Positions 41,844 through 51,478 are shown, numbered from the stretch's first letter. The stretch: DNA of 52,891 nucleotides from Chthoniobacter flavus (GCA_945860745.1 CAMASH010000016.1:1-52891); one strand, 5' to 3'. Numbers and translations: made by a program. Notes: generated by a model from the sequence alone, not told the origin.

Positions 41844-42506
41844 ATGGAACTGCTCAAGCAACTGATTGATTTCATTCTGCACGCCGAGAATCATTTGGTC
41901 TGGTTCATCCAGAACTACGGCATCTGGATATACGGTCTGCTTTTCCTGATCATTTTTTGCGAGACGGGCCTTGTGGTGACTCCCTTCCTGCCGGGAGATT
42001 CCCTGCTTTTTGCCGTGGGCGCTCTGGCGGCGCGACCGGAAATGGGCTTGCGCGTGGAAGTCGTGACCCCGCTGCTGCTCATGGCGGGTATCTTGGGCGA
42101 TAGTGTCAATTACAGCATCGGGAAATGGGTTGGACCACGGGTCTTCCAATATGAGTCCAACCGCTTTTTCAACCGCAACCATCTGCTCAAGGCCCACAGC
42201 TTTTACGAGAAATACGGCGGACGTGCCATCATCCTGGCCCGATTCATGCCGATTGTCCGCACTTTCGCGCCTTTCGTTGCGGGGGTCGGCACCATGAACT
42301 ATCCGAAATTCTTCTTTTACAATGTGACCGGAGCGGTTCTCTGGGTCGGTCTCTTCATCGGAGCCGGCTACCTCTTCGGCAACATGCCATTTGTGCAGAA
42401 AAACATGAAGGTGGTCATTCTGGGCATCATCGTTGTTTCGGCCCTGCCGGTGGTTTGGGAAATGACGAAGGCCTGGCTGGAGAACCGGCGCAAGCCTGCG
42501 GCTTGA
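41844..42506 (+). CDS. DedA-family membrane protein
   Basis: The 220-residue product shows the DedA pattern: FCETGLVVTPFLPGDSLLF, GDSVNYSIGKWVG, KYGGRAIILARFMPIVRTFAPFVAG and the conserved GTMNYPKFFFYNVTGAVLWV. DedA proteins act in membrane homeostasis and lipid flipping (undecaprenyl phosphate, phosphatidylethanolamine). ATG 41844 (MELLKQLIDF) matches the family start. In-frame ATGs at 41799 and 41808 are less likely. It is followed by the amt promoter region. Confidence 0.92.
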   Translation: MELLKQLIDFILHAENHLVWFIQNYGIWIYGLLFLIIFCETGLVVTPFLPGDSLLFAVGALAARPEMGLRVEVVTPLLLMAGILGDSVNYSIGKWVGPRVFQYESNRFFNRNHLLKAHSFYEKYGGRAIILARFMPIVRTFAPFVAGVGTMNYPKFFFYNVTGAVLWVGLFIGAGYLFGNMPFVQKNMKVVILGIIVVSALPVVWEMTKAWLENRRKPAA

Positions 42507-42540
42507 ATCGCGGTTCGACCGCATCCCAAGTGCATAAAAG

Positions 42541-42565
42541 TCAACAAGCACAAATGGCTTGTTGA
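42541..42565. promoter_or_regulatory. Inverted repeat upstream of the sigma54 promoter
   Basis: TCAACAAGC-ACAAATG-GCTTGTTGA is a perfect 9-bp dyad with 7-bp centre, about 85 bp upstream of the -24 element. The location suits an enhancer-binding-protein site, although the sequence is not the E. coli NtrC consensus. It could also be the dedA terminator. Confidence 0.45.
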
Positions 42566-42636
42566 AAATTTTGCAGTAGCGCATCGGGGCGGCTCGTCTC
42601 TCCGAAAGGCAGACGGAGATTTTCTTTTTTAAAAAA

Positions 42637-42654
42637 TTGGCACGGGGATTGCTT
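42637..42654 (+). promoter_or_regulatory. Sigma54 (RpoN) promoter of amt-glnK
   Basis: TTGGCAC-GGGGA-TTGCTT matches the -24/-12 consensus TGGCAC-N5-TTGCW exactly. It lies 74 bp before the amt ATG. Nitrogen-regulated sigma54 control of ammonium transport operons is well known, so the motif and context agree. Confidence 0.85.
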
Positions 42655-42727
42655 CTACGGTTTTCGCTATCCGCTCTGGCGGGTGGCAACCTCATCACAG
42701 CAACAAACAACCCATAAGTTACAAATC

Positions 42728-44242
42728 ATGCGCAAACGCAATTTCTCATGGAAGGCCCTCGTCACGGCGGCCCTTGCCGCGGGGCTTTTCGCCCTTACCG
42801 GTCCGGCCAACGCTCAAGATGCGGCCCCGGCTCCCGCCGCTGCTGAAGCGCCGGCTGAATCCACTTTGGAAGGACGGGTGGCGGGTCTCGAGGCCTATTT
42901 CAACAACGTGGATCCCACGGCCGAGAGCAAACTTTCCGGCATCGCCGGCCCGGGTCACACCGCGTGGATGATGACAGCGGCCGCGCTGGTCTTGTTCATG
43001 ACCCTGCCCGGCTTGGCGCTCTTCTACGGCGGCTTGGTGCGGGAGAAGAATGTGCTCTCCGTTTTGGCCAGCTGTTTGGGACTGGCCGGTTTGGTCACCA
43101 TTCTCTGGTGGGCCTTCGGCTACAGCCTGGTCTTCGGCAAGAGCTTCGCGGAAACTCCCCTCGGGCCGTTTCTGGGAGGCACGGAATTCTTTTTCCTCAA
43201 GGGTGTTACGGCTGCGCCGAACACGGATTACGCCTGGTGGGTTCCGCAGAGCGTTTTCTGCATCTATCAGCTCACCTTTGCCATCATCACCCCGGCGCTC
43301 ATTTTCGGCGCCACGGCGGAACGCTTCAAATTCGTTTCCCTGATGGTCTTTTCAACCCTCTGGATGTTTCTCGTCTACTTCCCGCTCGCCCACATGGTCT
43401 GGGGTGTTTCCGGCCTGATGAACGGGGTTTGGAATGGCACAGCCGCCATTAAGGCGATCGACTTCGCCGGCGGCACCGTGGTGCACATGTCCTCGGGCTG
43501 GTCGGCTCTCATCCTCTGCCTGGTTCTCGGTAAACGCATCGGCTACGGCAAGGAGCCCATGCCCCCGCACAGCATGGTGCTCTGTATGGTCGGCACCGGA
43601 ATGCTTTGGGTCGGGTGGTATGGATTCAATGCCGGCAGCGCCCTGGCGGCGGACGGCATCGCGGCTAACGCCTTCCTCACCACCACCATCGCGGCGGCCA
43701 TCGGCAGCTTTGTCTGGGCCGTCTCGGAAGCCATCTTCAAGGGCAAGCCCAGCATCCTGGGATTCTGCTCCGGGGCTGTCGCCGGCCTGGTCGTAATCAC
43801 TCCGGCGGCGGGATTTGTGGATGCCACGGGAGCCGTGATCATCGGGGTTCTGGCCGGTATCGTGCCCTTCATCGCGGTGACCTACGCCAAGAAAGTTCTT
43901 GGTTATGACGACGCGCTGGACACCTTCGGCGTTCACGCCGTGGGCGGAACCCTGGGTGCCTTGCTCACCGGTTTCCTTGCCACCAGCAGCGTCAACGGCA
44001 ACCTCACCGACGCCAACGTTTACGCGAAGGATAACGGACTGGCCAAAATTATCACGGATGGCACGCTCTGGATCGAGCAATTAAAAGCCATCGGGCTCAC
44101 TCTTGTCCTGGCCATCGTGGGCACGGTCATCATCGCCTTCATCGTCAAAGTGGTCATCGGACTGCGGCCCACCGAGGAAGCAGAGTCCCAAGGCCTCGAT
44201 ATCACCGAACACGGCGAAGAGGGCTACATCATCAACCACTAA
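42728..44242 (+). CDS. amt: Ammonium transporter
   Basis: The 504-residue product has a signal-like N-terminus (SWKALVTAALAAGLFAL ... ANA), an Ala/Pro-rich linker and the 11-helix Amt core. Seen are GGLVREKNVLSVLASCLGLA, IDFAGGTVVHMSSGWSALI (channel His), MLWVGWYGFNAGSAL and DTFGVHAVGGTLGALLTGF (second channel His). It conducts ammonium/ammonia. It lies 34 bp before glnK and downstream of a sigma54 promoter. ATG 42728 gives a proper N-terminus. Confidence 0.96.
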   Translation: MRKRNFSWKALVTAALAAGLFALTGPANAQDAAPAPAAAEAPAESTLEGRVAGLEAYFNNVDPTAESKLSGIAGPGHTAWMMTAAALVLFMTLPGLALFYGGLVREKNVLSVLASCLGLAGLVTILWWAFGYSLVFGKSFAETPLGPFLGGTEFFFLKGVTAAPNTDYAWWVPQSVFCIYQLTFAIITPALIFGATAERFKFVSLMVFSTLWMFLVYFPLAHMVWGVSGLMNGVWNGTAAIKAIDFAGGTVVHMSSGWSALILCLVLGKRIGYGKEPMPPHSMVLCMVGTGMLWVGWYGFNAGSALAADGIAANAFLTTTIAAAIGSFVWAVSEAIFKGKPSILGFCSGAVAGLVVITPAAGFVDATGAVIIGVLAGIVPFIAVTYAKKVLGYDDALDTFGVHAVGGTLGALLTGFLATSSVNGNLTDANVYAKDNGLAKIITDGTLWIEQLKAIGLTLVLAIVGTVIIAFIVKVVIGLRPTEEAESQGLDITEHGEEGYIINH

Positions 44243-44264
44243 GGCCGCAATACAGGTATCTTAA

Positions 44265-44615
<351 letters not shown>

Positions 44616-44652
44616 AATCGTCTCGCAGGGTCACAGAGGGTAAGCAAGCCGG

Positions 44653-44690
44653 CGGGGGAGGGAGAGCCCCCGTTGGTTTTGCGTTTTTTG
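44653..44690 (+). terminator. Rho-independent terminator of amt-glnK (probable)
   Basis: CGGGGG-AGGGAGAG-CCCCCG (44653-44672) is followed by TTGGTTTTGCGTTTTTT. The stem is GC-only and the following T-rich stretch is interrupted but adequate. It lies 37 bp after glnK. Confidence 0.55.
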
Positions 44691-44718
44691 GAGCAAAGAG
44701 GGAAGGATGCCAGTTTGC

Positions 44719-44806
44719 GCACACTTACACTTACACTTACACCTACACTTGAACTTGAACTAACCATTTCTCCCGGAAACGCAGGAGAGTGTAAGTTCAG
44801 GTTTAG
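44719..44806. repeat. Hexamer array downstream of glnK
   Basis: ACACTT hexamers repeat from 44721 to 44760 (ACACTTACACTTACACTT, then ACCTACACTTGAACTTGAAC). A mirrored set (GTGTAAGTTCAGGTTTA) follows at 44789-44805. These are the same YYCTTA-type hexamers that flank the four-helix-bundle gene at 36304-36947, but no gene lies here. The right part is split by the miniature element at 44803. Confidence 0.7.
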
Positions 44807-44961
44807 AGCGTGTCATGAACTTTGAAAGAGACACATCCAAGGAAAAGCCCTGTAGCCACGGCACTCTGTTGCCGTGCGGGAAGGGATGGGCAACAGCTAA
44901 CCAAGCTGCGCCCCAAGGGACTGGGGCGACTACAGGAAGAAAAGTTCATGACACGCTCTAA
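44803..44961. mobile_element. 159-bp MITE with 21-bp perfect inverted ends
   Basis: Left end TTA-GAGCGTGTCATGAACTTT (44803-44823) and right end AAAGTTCATGACACGCTC-TAA (44941-44961) are exact inverted repeats. The 117-bp interior has no gene. The ends resemble those of IS5-family elements (GAGCxTGTYATGAAC). The outermost bases TTA/TAA could be a TNA-type target site. It interrupts the AAGTGT hexamer array, which resumes at 44962. Confidence 0.85.
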
Positions 44962-45126
44962 GTGTAGGTTTATGAGGAACGGGTGTACTCAACACCTAGG
45001 ATGTCGCGTCGTAGCGGCATCAATGGAGGGCGCTGCTTCGTTGGGGCCTTTTCTGACGGGAAGCCACAAAGCGTTTCCCTGCAAGAGAGCGGAAAACGTG
45101 GAGTTTTCCGAAAACCCCTCCGAAAT

Positions 45127-45159
45127 AAAAAAGGCGGACAGTTGCCTGTCCGCCTTTTT
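45127..45159 (-). terminator. Rho-independent terminator after rplQ
   Basis: GGCGGACAG (45133-45141), loop TTGC, CTGTCCGCC (45146-45154), flanked by AAAAAA and TTTTT. The strong stem serves rplQ on the minus strand (U tract from 45132-45127) and works in both directions. Confidence 0.9.
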
Positions 45160-45181
45160 CGGGAGGGGATCTGAAGGAGGG

Positions 45182-45688
45182 TTATTCTTCCTTCTTGGCC
45201 TTGGCGGCGCGTTTGGGTTTTTCCCCGGCGGCTTCGGCAGCGGGAACTTCCTTCACCTTGGCGGCTTTGGCCGGGGGTTTCTTGGTCTCGGGTGCGACAA
45301 TGGTCTCATCGACCACGGCGATATCGACCCACTCGATGTAGGCCATCGGGGCGGAGTCGCTGGCGCGGGGTCCGAGCTTGATGATGCGGGTGTAGCCGCC
45401 GTTGCGGGTGGCGCTGCGGGGTCCGATCTCCGAGAACAGCTTCCCGACCACTGTGGCCGTGCGCGTGCTGTTGTTGTGGAGGAGGGCCAGGGCGGTGCGG
45501 CGGGCGTGGATATCTCCGCGCTTGGCGAGAGTGACCAACTTCTCCGCGATGGGACGGACCGCCTTGGCCTTAGCCAGAGTGGTCTTGATCCGCCCGTGTT
45601 CAATGAGGCTGCTGGCCTGATTGGCCAGCAGGGCATTGCGGTGCTCGGCGGTGCGCCCGAGTTTGACGGTTTTGTTGCGGTGACGCAT
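45182..45688 (-). CDS. rplQ: 50S ribosomal protein L17
   Basis: The 168-residue product begins [20 protein letters not shown], with [21 protein letters not shown] and [20 protein letters not shown], all typical of L17. The acidic/Lys-Ala tail ([18 protein letters not shown]) extends beyond the usual 120 residues. It follows rpoA by 7 bp, the standard pairing. Confidence 0.97.
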   Translation of the reverse strand: MRHRNKTVKLGRTAEHRNALLANQASSLIEHGRIKTTLAKAKAVRPIAEKLVTLAKRGDIHARRTALALLHNNSTRTATVVGKLFSEIGPRSATRNGGYTRIIKLGPRASDSAPMAYIEWVDIAVVDETIVAPETKKPPAKAAKVKEVPAAEAAGEKPKRAAKAKKEE

Positions 45689-45695
45689 GGCGGGG

Positions 45696-46700
45696 TTACT
45701 TGGCTTCGGCCACAACTTCCACCAGGCCGGTCTCGAATTTCAAGCCGAGGCCGAGCTGGAGCTGTTGGAGTTTGTCCTTGATTTCGTTGAGCGACTTCTT
45801 GCCGAAGTTGCGGTATTTGAGCATCTCGGCCTCGGTCTTCATGGCCAGTTGGCCGACCGTGGTGATGTTGGCGTTGTTGAGGCAGTTGGCGGCGCGGACG
45901 GAAAGCTCGATCTCGTTGACGCTCATGTTGAGCAGCTTCTTGAGGCGGGTGTTTTCCTGGCTGACTTCTTCCGGCGTTTCGTCGAACTCCACCTTGGTGT
46001 CGTCGTATCCGACGAACACATCGAAGTGGTGACGGAGGATGGCAGAAGCTTGCAGCAAGGCGTCGTCCGGCGTGATGCGTCCGTCGGTCCAGATGTCGAG
46101 GATGAGCTTGTCGTAGTCGGTGCGCTGACCGACCCGGGTGGCTTCCACGGCGTATTTCACGCGGGTGACTGGCGAAAAGATGGAGTCAATGGCGATCACG
46201 CCGATGGGTTGCTCGGCGTGCTTGTTTTCGTCGCCGGTGGCAAAACCGCGGCCGACCTTGACTTCGAGTTCGACTTCGAACTTCTGCTTTTTGTCGAGGG
46301 TGGCGATGTGTTGCTTGGGATTGACGACTTCCACGCCCTGAACGGTCTGGATGTCGGCGGCGGTGATGGCACCTTCCCTGTTCACCGAAATGGTGACGGT
46401 GCGGGTGTCGTGATCCGGGGCCTTGAATTTGACCTTCTTGAGGTTGAGAATGATGTCCACCACGTCTTCGACCACGCCGGGCAGGCTGGTGAATTCGTGC
46501 GGCGCGCCTTCGATGCGCACGGTGGTGATGGCGGCACCTTCCAGAGAGGAGAGGAGCACACGGCGCAGGGAGTTGCCGACGGTGTGGCCGTAACCGGCAT
46601 CAAAGGGCTCTGCGATGAACTTGGCGTAGGTATCGGTTGCCGTGGCCTCGTCTTTAACGAGGGTCTTCGGCATCTCGAATCTTCCGAGACGGATTGACAT
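45696..46700 (-). CDS. rpoA: RNA polymerase alpha subunit
   Basis: The 334-residue product begins [15 protein letters not shown]. The N-terminal dimerisation domain contains [23 protein letters not shown] and [12 protein letters not shown]. The C-terminal domain, after a linker rich in Glu, contains [19 protein letters not shown] and [16 protein letters not shown] (helix-hairpin-helix contacting UP DNA). The usual rpsM-rpsK-rpsD genes are not upstream, so the cluster is split here. Confidence 0.98.
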   Translation of the reverse strand: MSIRLGRFEMPKTLVKDEATATDTYAKFIAEPFDAGYGHTVGNSLRRVLLSSLEGAAITTVRIEGAPHEFTSLPGVVEDVVDIILNLKKVKFKAPDHDTRTVTISVNREGAITAADIQTVQGVEVVNPKQHIATLDKKQKFEVELEVKVGRGFATGDENKHAEQPIGVIAIDSIFSPVTRVKYAVEATRVGQRTDYDKLILDIWTDGRITPDDALLQASAILRHHFDVFVGYDDTKVEFDETPEEVSQENTRLKKLLNMSVNEIELSVRAANCLNNANITTVGQLAMKTEAEMLKYRNFGKKSLNEIKDKLQQLQLGLGLKFETGLVEVVAEAK

Positions 46701-46879
46701 GGGATTTTTGTGTTTCTATTCGCCGGGTTACCCTGGGCGCTTTTGGCGGGACATCGAAGACGCCCACCCCAGGACCTACGGCGCGGTTTTGAAGCGCGGA
46801 AGGGAGAAGGTAGAGATTCTCAGCAGGATGTCAAGGGCTATGAATCAGATTGTGGCGGCCCCTGAGCCAAGGTGTCGAT
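46701..46879. other. Gap upstream of rpoA
   Basis: No credible gene is seen. The rpoA promoter should be here, but no clear -35/-10 pair was recognised and no ribosomal genes precede it. Confidence 0.4.
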
Positions 46880-47029
46880 TCAGAGGGGCTTGCGTCCGCT
46901 GATGATCCGAAGCAGGACCACCACGATGGCGATGATCAGGAGGATATGAATGAATCCTCCCAAGGTGTAGGAACTCACCAATCCGAGAAGCCACAAAACC
47001 AGTAGGACGACGGCGATGGTGTAGAGCAT
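46880..47029 (-). CDS. Small lmo0937-family membrane protein
   Basis: ATG 47029 gives a 49-residue protein MLYTIAVVLLVLWLLGLVSS with GGFIHILLIIAIVVVLLRII and a basic end. These two helices are the hallmark of the widespread lmo0937 family (function unknown, often stress-linked). The frame continues open upstream, so the start is set by the family. Confidence 0.88.
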   Translation of the reverse strand: MLYTIAVVLLVLWLLGLVSSYTLGGFIHILLIIAIVVVLLRIISGRKPL

Positions 47030-47425
47030 GATTGATCCTACGCGCTGAACGATGGCCTGTCCAGCTCGGCGCTTTATGGTTGGCCGCGCTTCGCGCCGGA
47101 AAATAGGAGTGATGATGATGACCTGCGCGGCCAGGGCGATGGCCAGGCCCGCGATGTGTTGCCTCCAGGTCGCCCCGGCGGCGACGGTGATCACGCGCAG
47201 ACTCCAGATCCCGGCGGGGAGAAAAAGAGGGATGCCGGTCCAGAGTCCGGGATTATCGCGCCGCGTGCGCAGCGCGTTAATCCCCGCAAGAAAGACCGCG
47301 CCAAGGCCCCAGCCGGGATTGATAAAGAAGGCGGGGCGGAACTGCCGGCGGCCAAAGTCGGGGGCGTGTCCGCAGGGGGGGGCGAAGCGCTCGGAAAACG
47401 CAGGAATTCAACGAGATCGCTTGTG
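47030..47425 (-). pseudogene. Possible remnant of a membrane protein gene
   Basis: Upstream of the lmo0937 gene, its frame stays open to a TGA near 47420. It encodes a hydrophobic, coding-like text: FRPAFFINPGWGLGAVFLAG, LWTGIPLFLPAGIWSLRVIT and GLAIALAAQVIIITPIF, three potential helices with GC-rich third positions. There is no suitable start codon before the first helix. Either the gene is decayed or the start is noncanonical. No family is recognised. Confidence 0.3.
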
Positions 47426-47497
47426 CGGGGATTATTCATAAAAGCTCAACGGGTTGCGAGCGAAAGAGGTCGACACCACAAGATATGGTGTTTTTTC

Positions 47498-47526
47498 TTG
47501 TCAGGGCGATTCCAGGCCGGATAAAT
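47498..47526 (+). promoter_or_regulatory. Putative sigma70 promoter of smc
   Basis: TTGTCA (47498-47503), 17-bp spacer, ATAAAT (47521-47526), 28 bp before the smc ATG. GGAG lies 5 nt before the ATG. Directly upstream is a short ACACCA-TGGTGT hairpin followed by T6, which may end upstream transcription. Confidence 0.5.
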
Positions 47527-47554
47527 TCCCGTTTTCACCACTAGCGGAGTTCCC

Positions 47555-50500
47555 ATGTATCTTCAATCTCTCGAAATGTTCGGTTTCAAATCGTTTGCGC
47601 CGCGGACGATTCTCAATTTTCACCGCGGGGTGACGGCCGTGGTCGGTCCCAACGGGTGCGGCAAGTCGAACGTGCTTGATGCCATGCGTTGGGTGCTGGG
47701 CGAGCAGTCGGCCAAGGCGCTGCGCGGCGGCGAAATGGCGGACGTGATTTTCAGCGGGACGGACAGCCGGAAAGCGCTGGGCATGGCGGAGGTGTCGATG
47801 ACGTTTGCGGAGTGCGAACAGCAACTGGGCGTGGAGTGGAACGAGGTGTGCATCACGCGGCGGGTTTACCGCGACGGGAAGAGCGAATATTTTCTCAACA
47901 AAACGCCGTGCCGGTTGCGCGATATCCATCAGCTTTTCATGGATACCGGCGTGGGCCGCAGCGCGTATTCGATTATGGAGCAGGGCAAGATTGATTTGAT
48001 CCTGAGCAGCCGTCCGGAAGACCGGCGGGCGATTTTCGAGGAGGCCGCGGGCATTACGAAATACAAGGCGCAGAAAAAAGAGGCCATGCGCAAGCTGGAA
48101 TACACCGAGGCGAATTTGCTGCGGGTGCAGGACATCATCAAGGAAGTGCGGCGGCAGATCGGTTCGTTGCAGCGTCAGGCGGCCAAGGCGCGGCGGTTTC
48201 AGGCGTTGATGCAGGATCTGCGGATTTTTGACACGCATCTTTCCCACAAAAACTATCGCGAGTTATCGGAAGAACTTGGCAGCGCCCGCCAGGAACTTTT
48301 GCGGGGCGAGGAGGCGCGCGGCATCCATGAAAGTGAGATCGTGCAGCAGGAGGCGGAACTCGCAGGCTTTCGCGCCCGCATCCAGGAACTTGATGTCCAG
48401 GTGGCGGCGGAGCGCGACGAGATTCAGAATTTGAAAAACCGCGTCTTCTCCGCGGAGAACCGGGTGGTGACGAACGCGGAGCGCAGCGAGGAGGCGCGCA
48501 CGATGATCGAACGTCATCGCCAGGACATCGCGGCGGCCGAGGAAAAAATCCGCATGCAGGAAACCCAGATTGAGGAAACCGATCAACTCCTCATCCAGAT
48601 GATTGACGCGTTGGGCGTGCATGAGTTTTCGCTGAACGAACATGGCGAGAAGGTCCGCCTGGCCCGGGAGGAACGCACCGTGGCCGACCGGATGATCCAG
48701 GAAGCGGGCTCGGAGATTGCACGGCTGGAAAGCCGGCTGGGGGCCCTGCGCAATGACATTTCGGCGGCGGCCGGGCGGCGCGAGGCCGGAGAAACCCGGT
48801 TGCGGTTGCTGCAAGGCGAGGCCGATGCGGCCGCGCAGGCGGCGGGGGACTTCGGGGCGCGGCTGGAAGAGACCGCCCATCGTTTGGAAATGGCGCAGCA
48901 GGCTTTGCGGGATTCCCAGGCCGAACAGGGTGAGGCGCAGTTGGCCTACGAGGCGGCTCAAATCGCACGGCAGGAGGCGGAAAATGCTCTGAACACGGTG
49001 GCCAAGGCGGCGGCGGGCATCGAGTCGCGCTTGGAAGTGTTGCGTCAGTTGCAAGAAGAGGGTGAAGGATTTGACGAAGGCACGCAGTCTGTTTTGCACG
49101 GACTTGATAATCCGGAGTTTTTCAAACCGGCCATCCACGGCGCGCTGGCGGATCACATTCAGGTCGAACCGCGTTTCATCCCCGCCATCGAGGCGGCGTT
49201 GGGCGGGTCTTTGCAGGCTATTATATTCAAGGACACCAGCGTGGCGGAGGCGGCCGCGCTCGTGCTGGCCGGGAAAAAACTCGGCAAGGCGGCCCTCATC
49301 CCCCGCGATTGGATCGCAGGGAACGCGCCGGGATCTTACGCACTGCCGGACGGTGCGCTGGCCTGGGCGGCGGATTGTCTGGGCGGTGAGGGGACCGGCC
49401 GGGATTTCGCCTCGGCTCTGCTCGCCAATATCGCGGTGGTGGAAAATCTGGAGACCGCCTTCCGGGTGAAGACGCTGAACTCCGCCTTGGGAGTCGCCAC
49501 GCTCTCCGGAGAATTCATCAGCCGCGAGGGAATCGTTCGAGGGGGACAATCGGGGGATAACGCCGGGCAGTCGATACTCGTGCGTAAAGCCCAAATTGTA
49601 GAACTGGACCGGGATCTGGCAGGCATTATTGAAAAACTCGGCCATCACACCGGAACCCGGACGGGCGCTTTGCAGATGCTGGACGACGCGCAGGAACGTC
49701 TGTTGGCGGCGCGGGAAGCCTATCAGCACGCCCAGGTGGAAAGCGCCTCGCTTGAGAATGAGCGCAAACTGGCGGAACGGCAATTGGCCGACCTCGAAAC
49801 CCGCCGCGGCACGTTTGCGCATGAAACCGTGCAGCTGGGGGAATCCCTGCGGGCCAGCCTCACGCATGTGCAAAATCTGGAAAGCGGCATCGCGGAGGCC
49901 GCCCAGGCCATCGACCAGGCCCGCACCCGCCGGATGGAAGCCGAGCAAAATGCCCTGGCCGTTCGCGACCGGGAAACCGCCGCCGTCGAGGATTTGAATG
50001 AAATTCGCGTCCGGGTTGCCACCGAACGCCAGCAGCAGGAAAATCTCAACCGTCAGCGCGGGCCCATGACCGCCCGTCTGGCCGAATTGGCGGAGATTCT
50101 CCAGGCGCGCCGCTCGGATATCGGAACGTACGAAACCCGCATCGAGACGCTTGGAGCGGAAAGCGCCGGCCTGCGCGAATCCATCGAAGGCTGGCAGGCC
50201 GAGGCGGCGACCCATGAGGCGCGCGGCCTGGAAATCCTGGATGCCCGGCGCGAGGTTTACGACAGGGCCGAGGCCATTGATGTGGCCCTGAGGGCCGCCC
50301 GTCAGCAGTTGACCCAGCTTCAGGAACAAAAGGGCCGCTTGGAAGTCCGTGTCGCCCAGGTCGAGATGCGGATGGAAAACTTGCGCAACCACGTTTCCCA
50401 TCGCTATCAGACAGACTTGGAGGCTTTCGAGCCTGACGGGTACGCGCTGATGTGCTCTTTCCGTGAACGCAGCAAAAAGAAAGCTTCCCCCCAAGATGCC

Positions 50501-51352
50501 CCGGCACTGGAAGGCTCCGATGGCGAACTGCCCCCGGAGCCGTCCGCACCGGAGCTTGTGGCGGAGGAAGCTCAGCCAGTCGCGTCGGAAGACGCGCAAG
50601 CGATAGACTGGGATCGCATCGAAGAAATCGTGGCCGAACTGACCGAGCGCGTCGAATCCATGGGGCCGGTCAACCTCGAGGCCATCCAGGAATACGACGA
50701 ACTCGAACAGCGTCAGATCTTCCTCGAAAGCCAAAACTCCGACCTGGTCAACTCCAAGGCGGAATTGCTGGAAGTCATCGCCAAGATCAACCGCACCACG
50801 CGGGAACTTTTTTCCGAGACCTTCGTCAAAATCCGCGACAACTTTCAAGTCATGTTCACCGAGCTGTTCGGCGGCGGCCGGGCCAACCTCATGCTGGTGG
50901 ACGAAAGCGATCCGCTCGAGTGCGGCATCGAAATCATCGCCAAGCCTCCCGGCAAACAACTCCAGAGCATCTCGCTGCTCTCCGGCGGCGAACGCACCAT
51001 GACGGCGGTTTCGCTGCTCTTCGCCATCTACATGGTGAAGCCCAGCCCGTTCTGCGTGCTGGACGAAATGGACGCCCCGTTGGACGAGTCGAACATCAGC
51101 CGTTTCATCAAAATTCTGGACCGGTTTGTGGACCAGAGTCAGTTCGTGGTCATCACCCACAACAAGCGCACCATCAGCCGCGCGGACATGCTTTACGGCG
51201 TGACCATGGAGGAACACGGCGTGAGCAAGTTGGTGAGCGTGCGTTTCACCAGCAAGGAACAGTCCGCGGCCGCCGCAGAAAACAAAAGCGTGGCCGAGTC
51301 CTTCGGCAAACACGGCGATCTCCACAGCGAGACGGAGAAGGTTCCGGCGTAA
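47555..51352 (+). CDS. smc: Chromosome segregation protein SMC
   Basis: The 1265-residue ATPase compacts and segregates the chromosome. Its head has MYLQSLEMFGFKSFAPRTIL, with Walker A GPNGCGKSNV at residues 31-40. Coiled coil runs to a hinge (about residues 510-690) containing VEPRFIPAIEAALGGSLQAI and GEFISREGIVRGG. A second coiled coil leads to the C-terminal head, with signature LLSGGERTMTAVSLLFAIYM near residue 1140 and Walker B FCVLDEMDAPLDESN. A Pro/Glu-rich insertion (about 970-1010) precedes the final head. Length is typical (about 1200). No scpA or scpB is seen nearby. Confidence 0.97.
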   Translation: MYLQSLEMFGFKSFAPRTILNFHRGVTAVVGPNGCGKSNVLDAMRWVLGEQSAKALRGGEMADVIFSGTDSRKALGMAEVSMTFAECEQQLGVEWNEVCITRRVYRDGKSEYFLNKTPCRLRDIHQLFMDTGVGRSAYSIMEQGKIDLILSSRPEDRRAIFEEAAGITKYKAQKKEAMRKLEYTEANLLRVQDIIKEVRRQIGSLQRQAAKARRFQALMQDLRIFDTHLSHKNYRELSEELGSARQELLRGEEARGIHESEIVQQEAELAGFRARIQELDVQVAAERDEIQNLKNRVFSAENRVVTNAERSEEARTMIERHRQDIAAAEEKIRMQETQIEETDQLLIQMIDALGVHEFSLNEHGEKVRLAREERTVADRMIQEAGSEIARLESRLGALRNDISAAAGRREAGETRLRLLQGEADAAAQAAGDFGARLEETAHRLEMAQQALRDSQAEQGEAQLAYEAAQIARQEAENALNTVAKAAAGIESRLEVLRQLQEEGEGFDEGTQSVLHGLDNPEFFKPAIHGALADHIQVEPRFIPAIEAALGGSLQAIIFKDTSVAEAAALVLAGKKLGKAALIPRDWIAGNAPGSYALPDGALAWAADCLGGEGTGRDFASALLANIAVVENLETAFRVKTLNSALGVATLSGEFISREGIVRGGQSGDNAGQSILVRKAQIVELDRDLAGIIEKLGHHTGTRTGALQMLDDAQERLLAAREAYQHAQVESASLENERKLAERQLADLETRRGTFAHETVQLGESLRASLTHVQNLESGIAEAAQAIDQARTRRMEAEQNALAVRDRETAAVEDLNEIRVRVATERQQQENLNRQRGPMTARLAELAEILQARRSDIGTYETRIETLGAESAGLRESIEGWQAEAATHEARGLEILDARREVYDRAEAIDVALRAARQQLTQLQEQKGRLEVRVAQVEMRMENLRNHVSHRYQTDLEAFEPDGYALMCSFRERSKKKASPQDAPALEGSDGELPPEPSAPELVAEEAQPVASEDAQAIDWDRIEEIVAELTERVESMGPVNLEAIQEYDELEQRQIFLESQNSDLVNSKAELLEVIAKINRTTRELFSETFVKIRDNFQVMFTELFGGGRANLMLVDESDPLECGIEIIAKPPGKQLQSISLLSGGERTMTAVSLLFAIYMVKPSPFCVLDEMDAPLDESNISRFIKILDRFVDQSQFVVITHNKRTISRADMLYGVTMEEHGVSKLVSVRFTSKEQSAAAAENKSVAESFGKHGDLHSETEKVPA

Positions 51353-51478
51353 CGCTCAGACGATTTTCCCCGGAGCGGAAAACGTGAGTTTTCCGGGGAT
51401 GCCGTTTCCATGTCCGCCAACTTCCGGTCCGGTTGTTTTTCCCTTTGCGGGTCTTGCCCCATGGTGTGAAGTGACGCG

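Noticed and set aside
42683-42727. Upstream start for amt at 42683
   Set aside because: It would add 15 residues before a normal signal-like N-terminus and lies almost on the sigma54 transcription start.
48263-51325. 1020-residue open frame opposite smc
   Set aside because: The text is Phe/His/Arg-rich with no recognisable fold, and the plus-strand SMC is unambiguous. It is a shadow.
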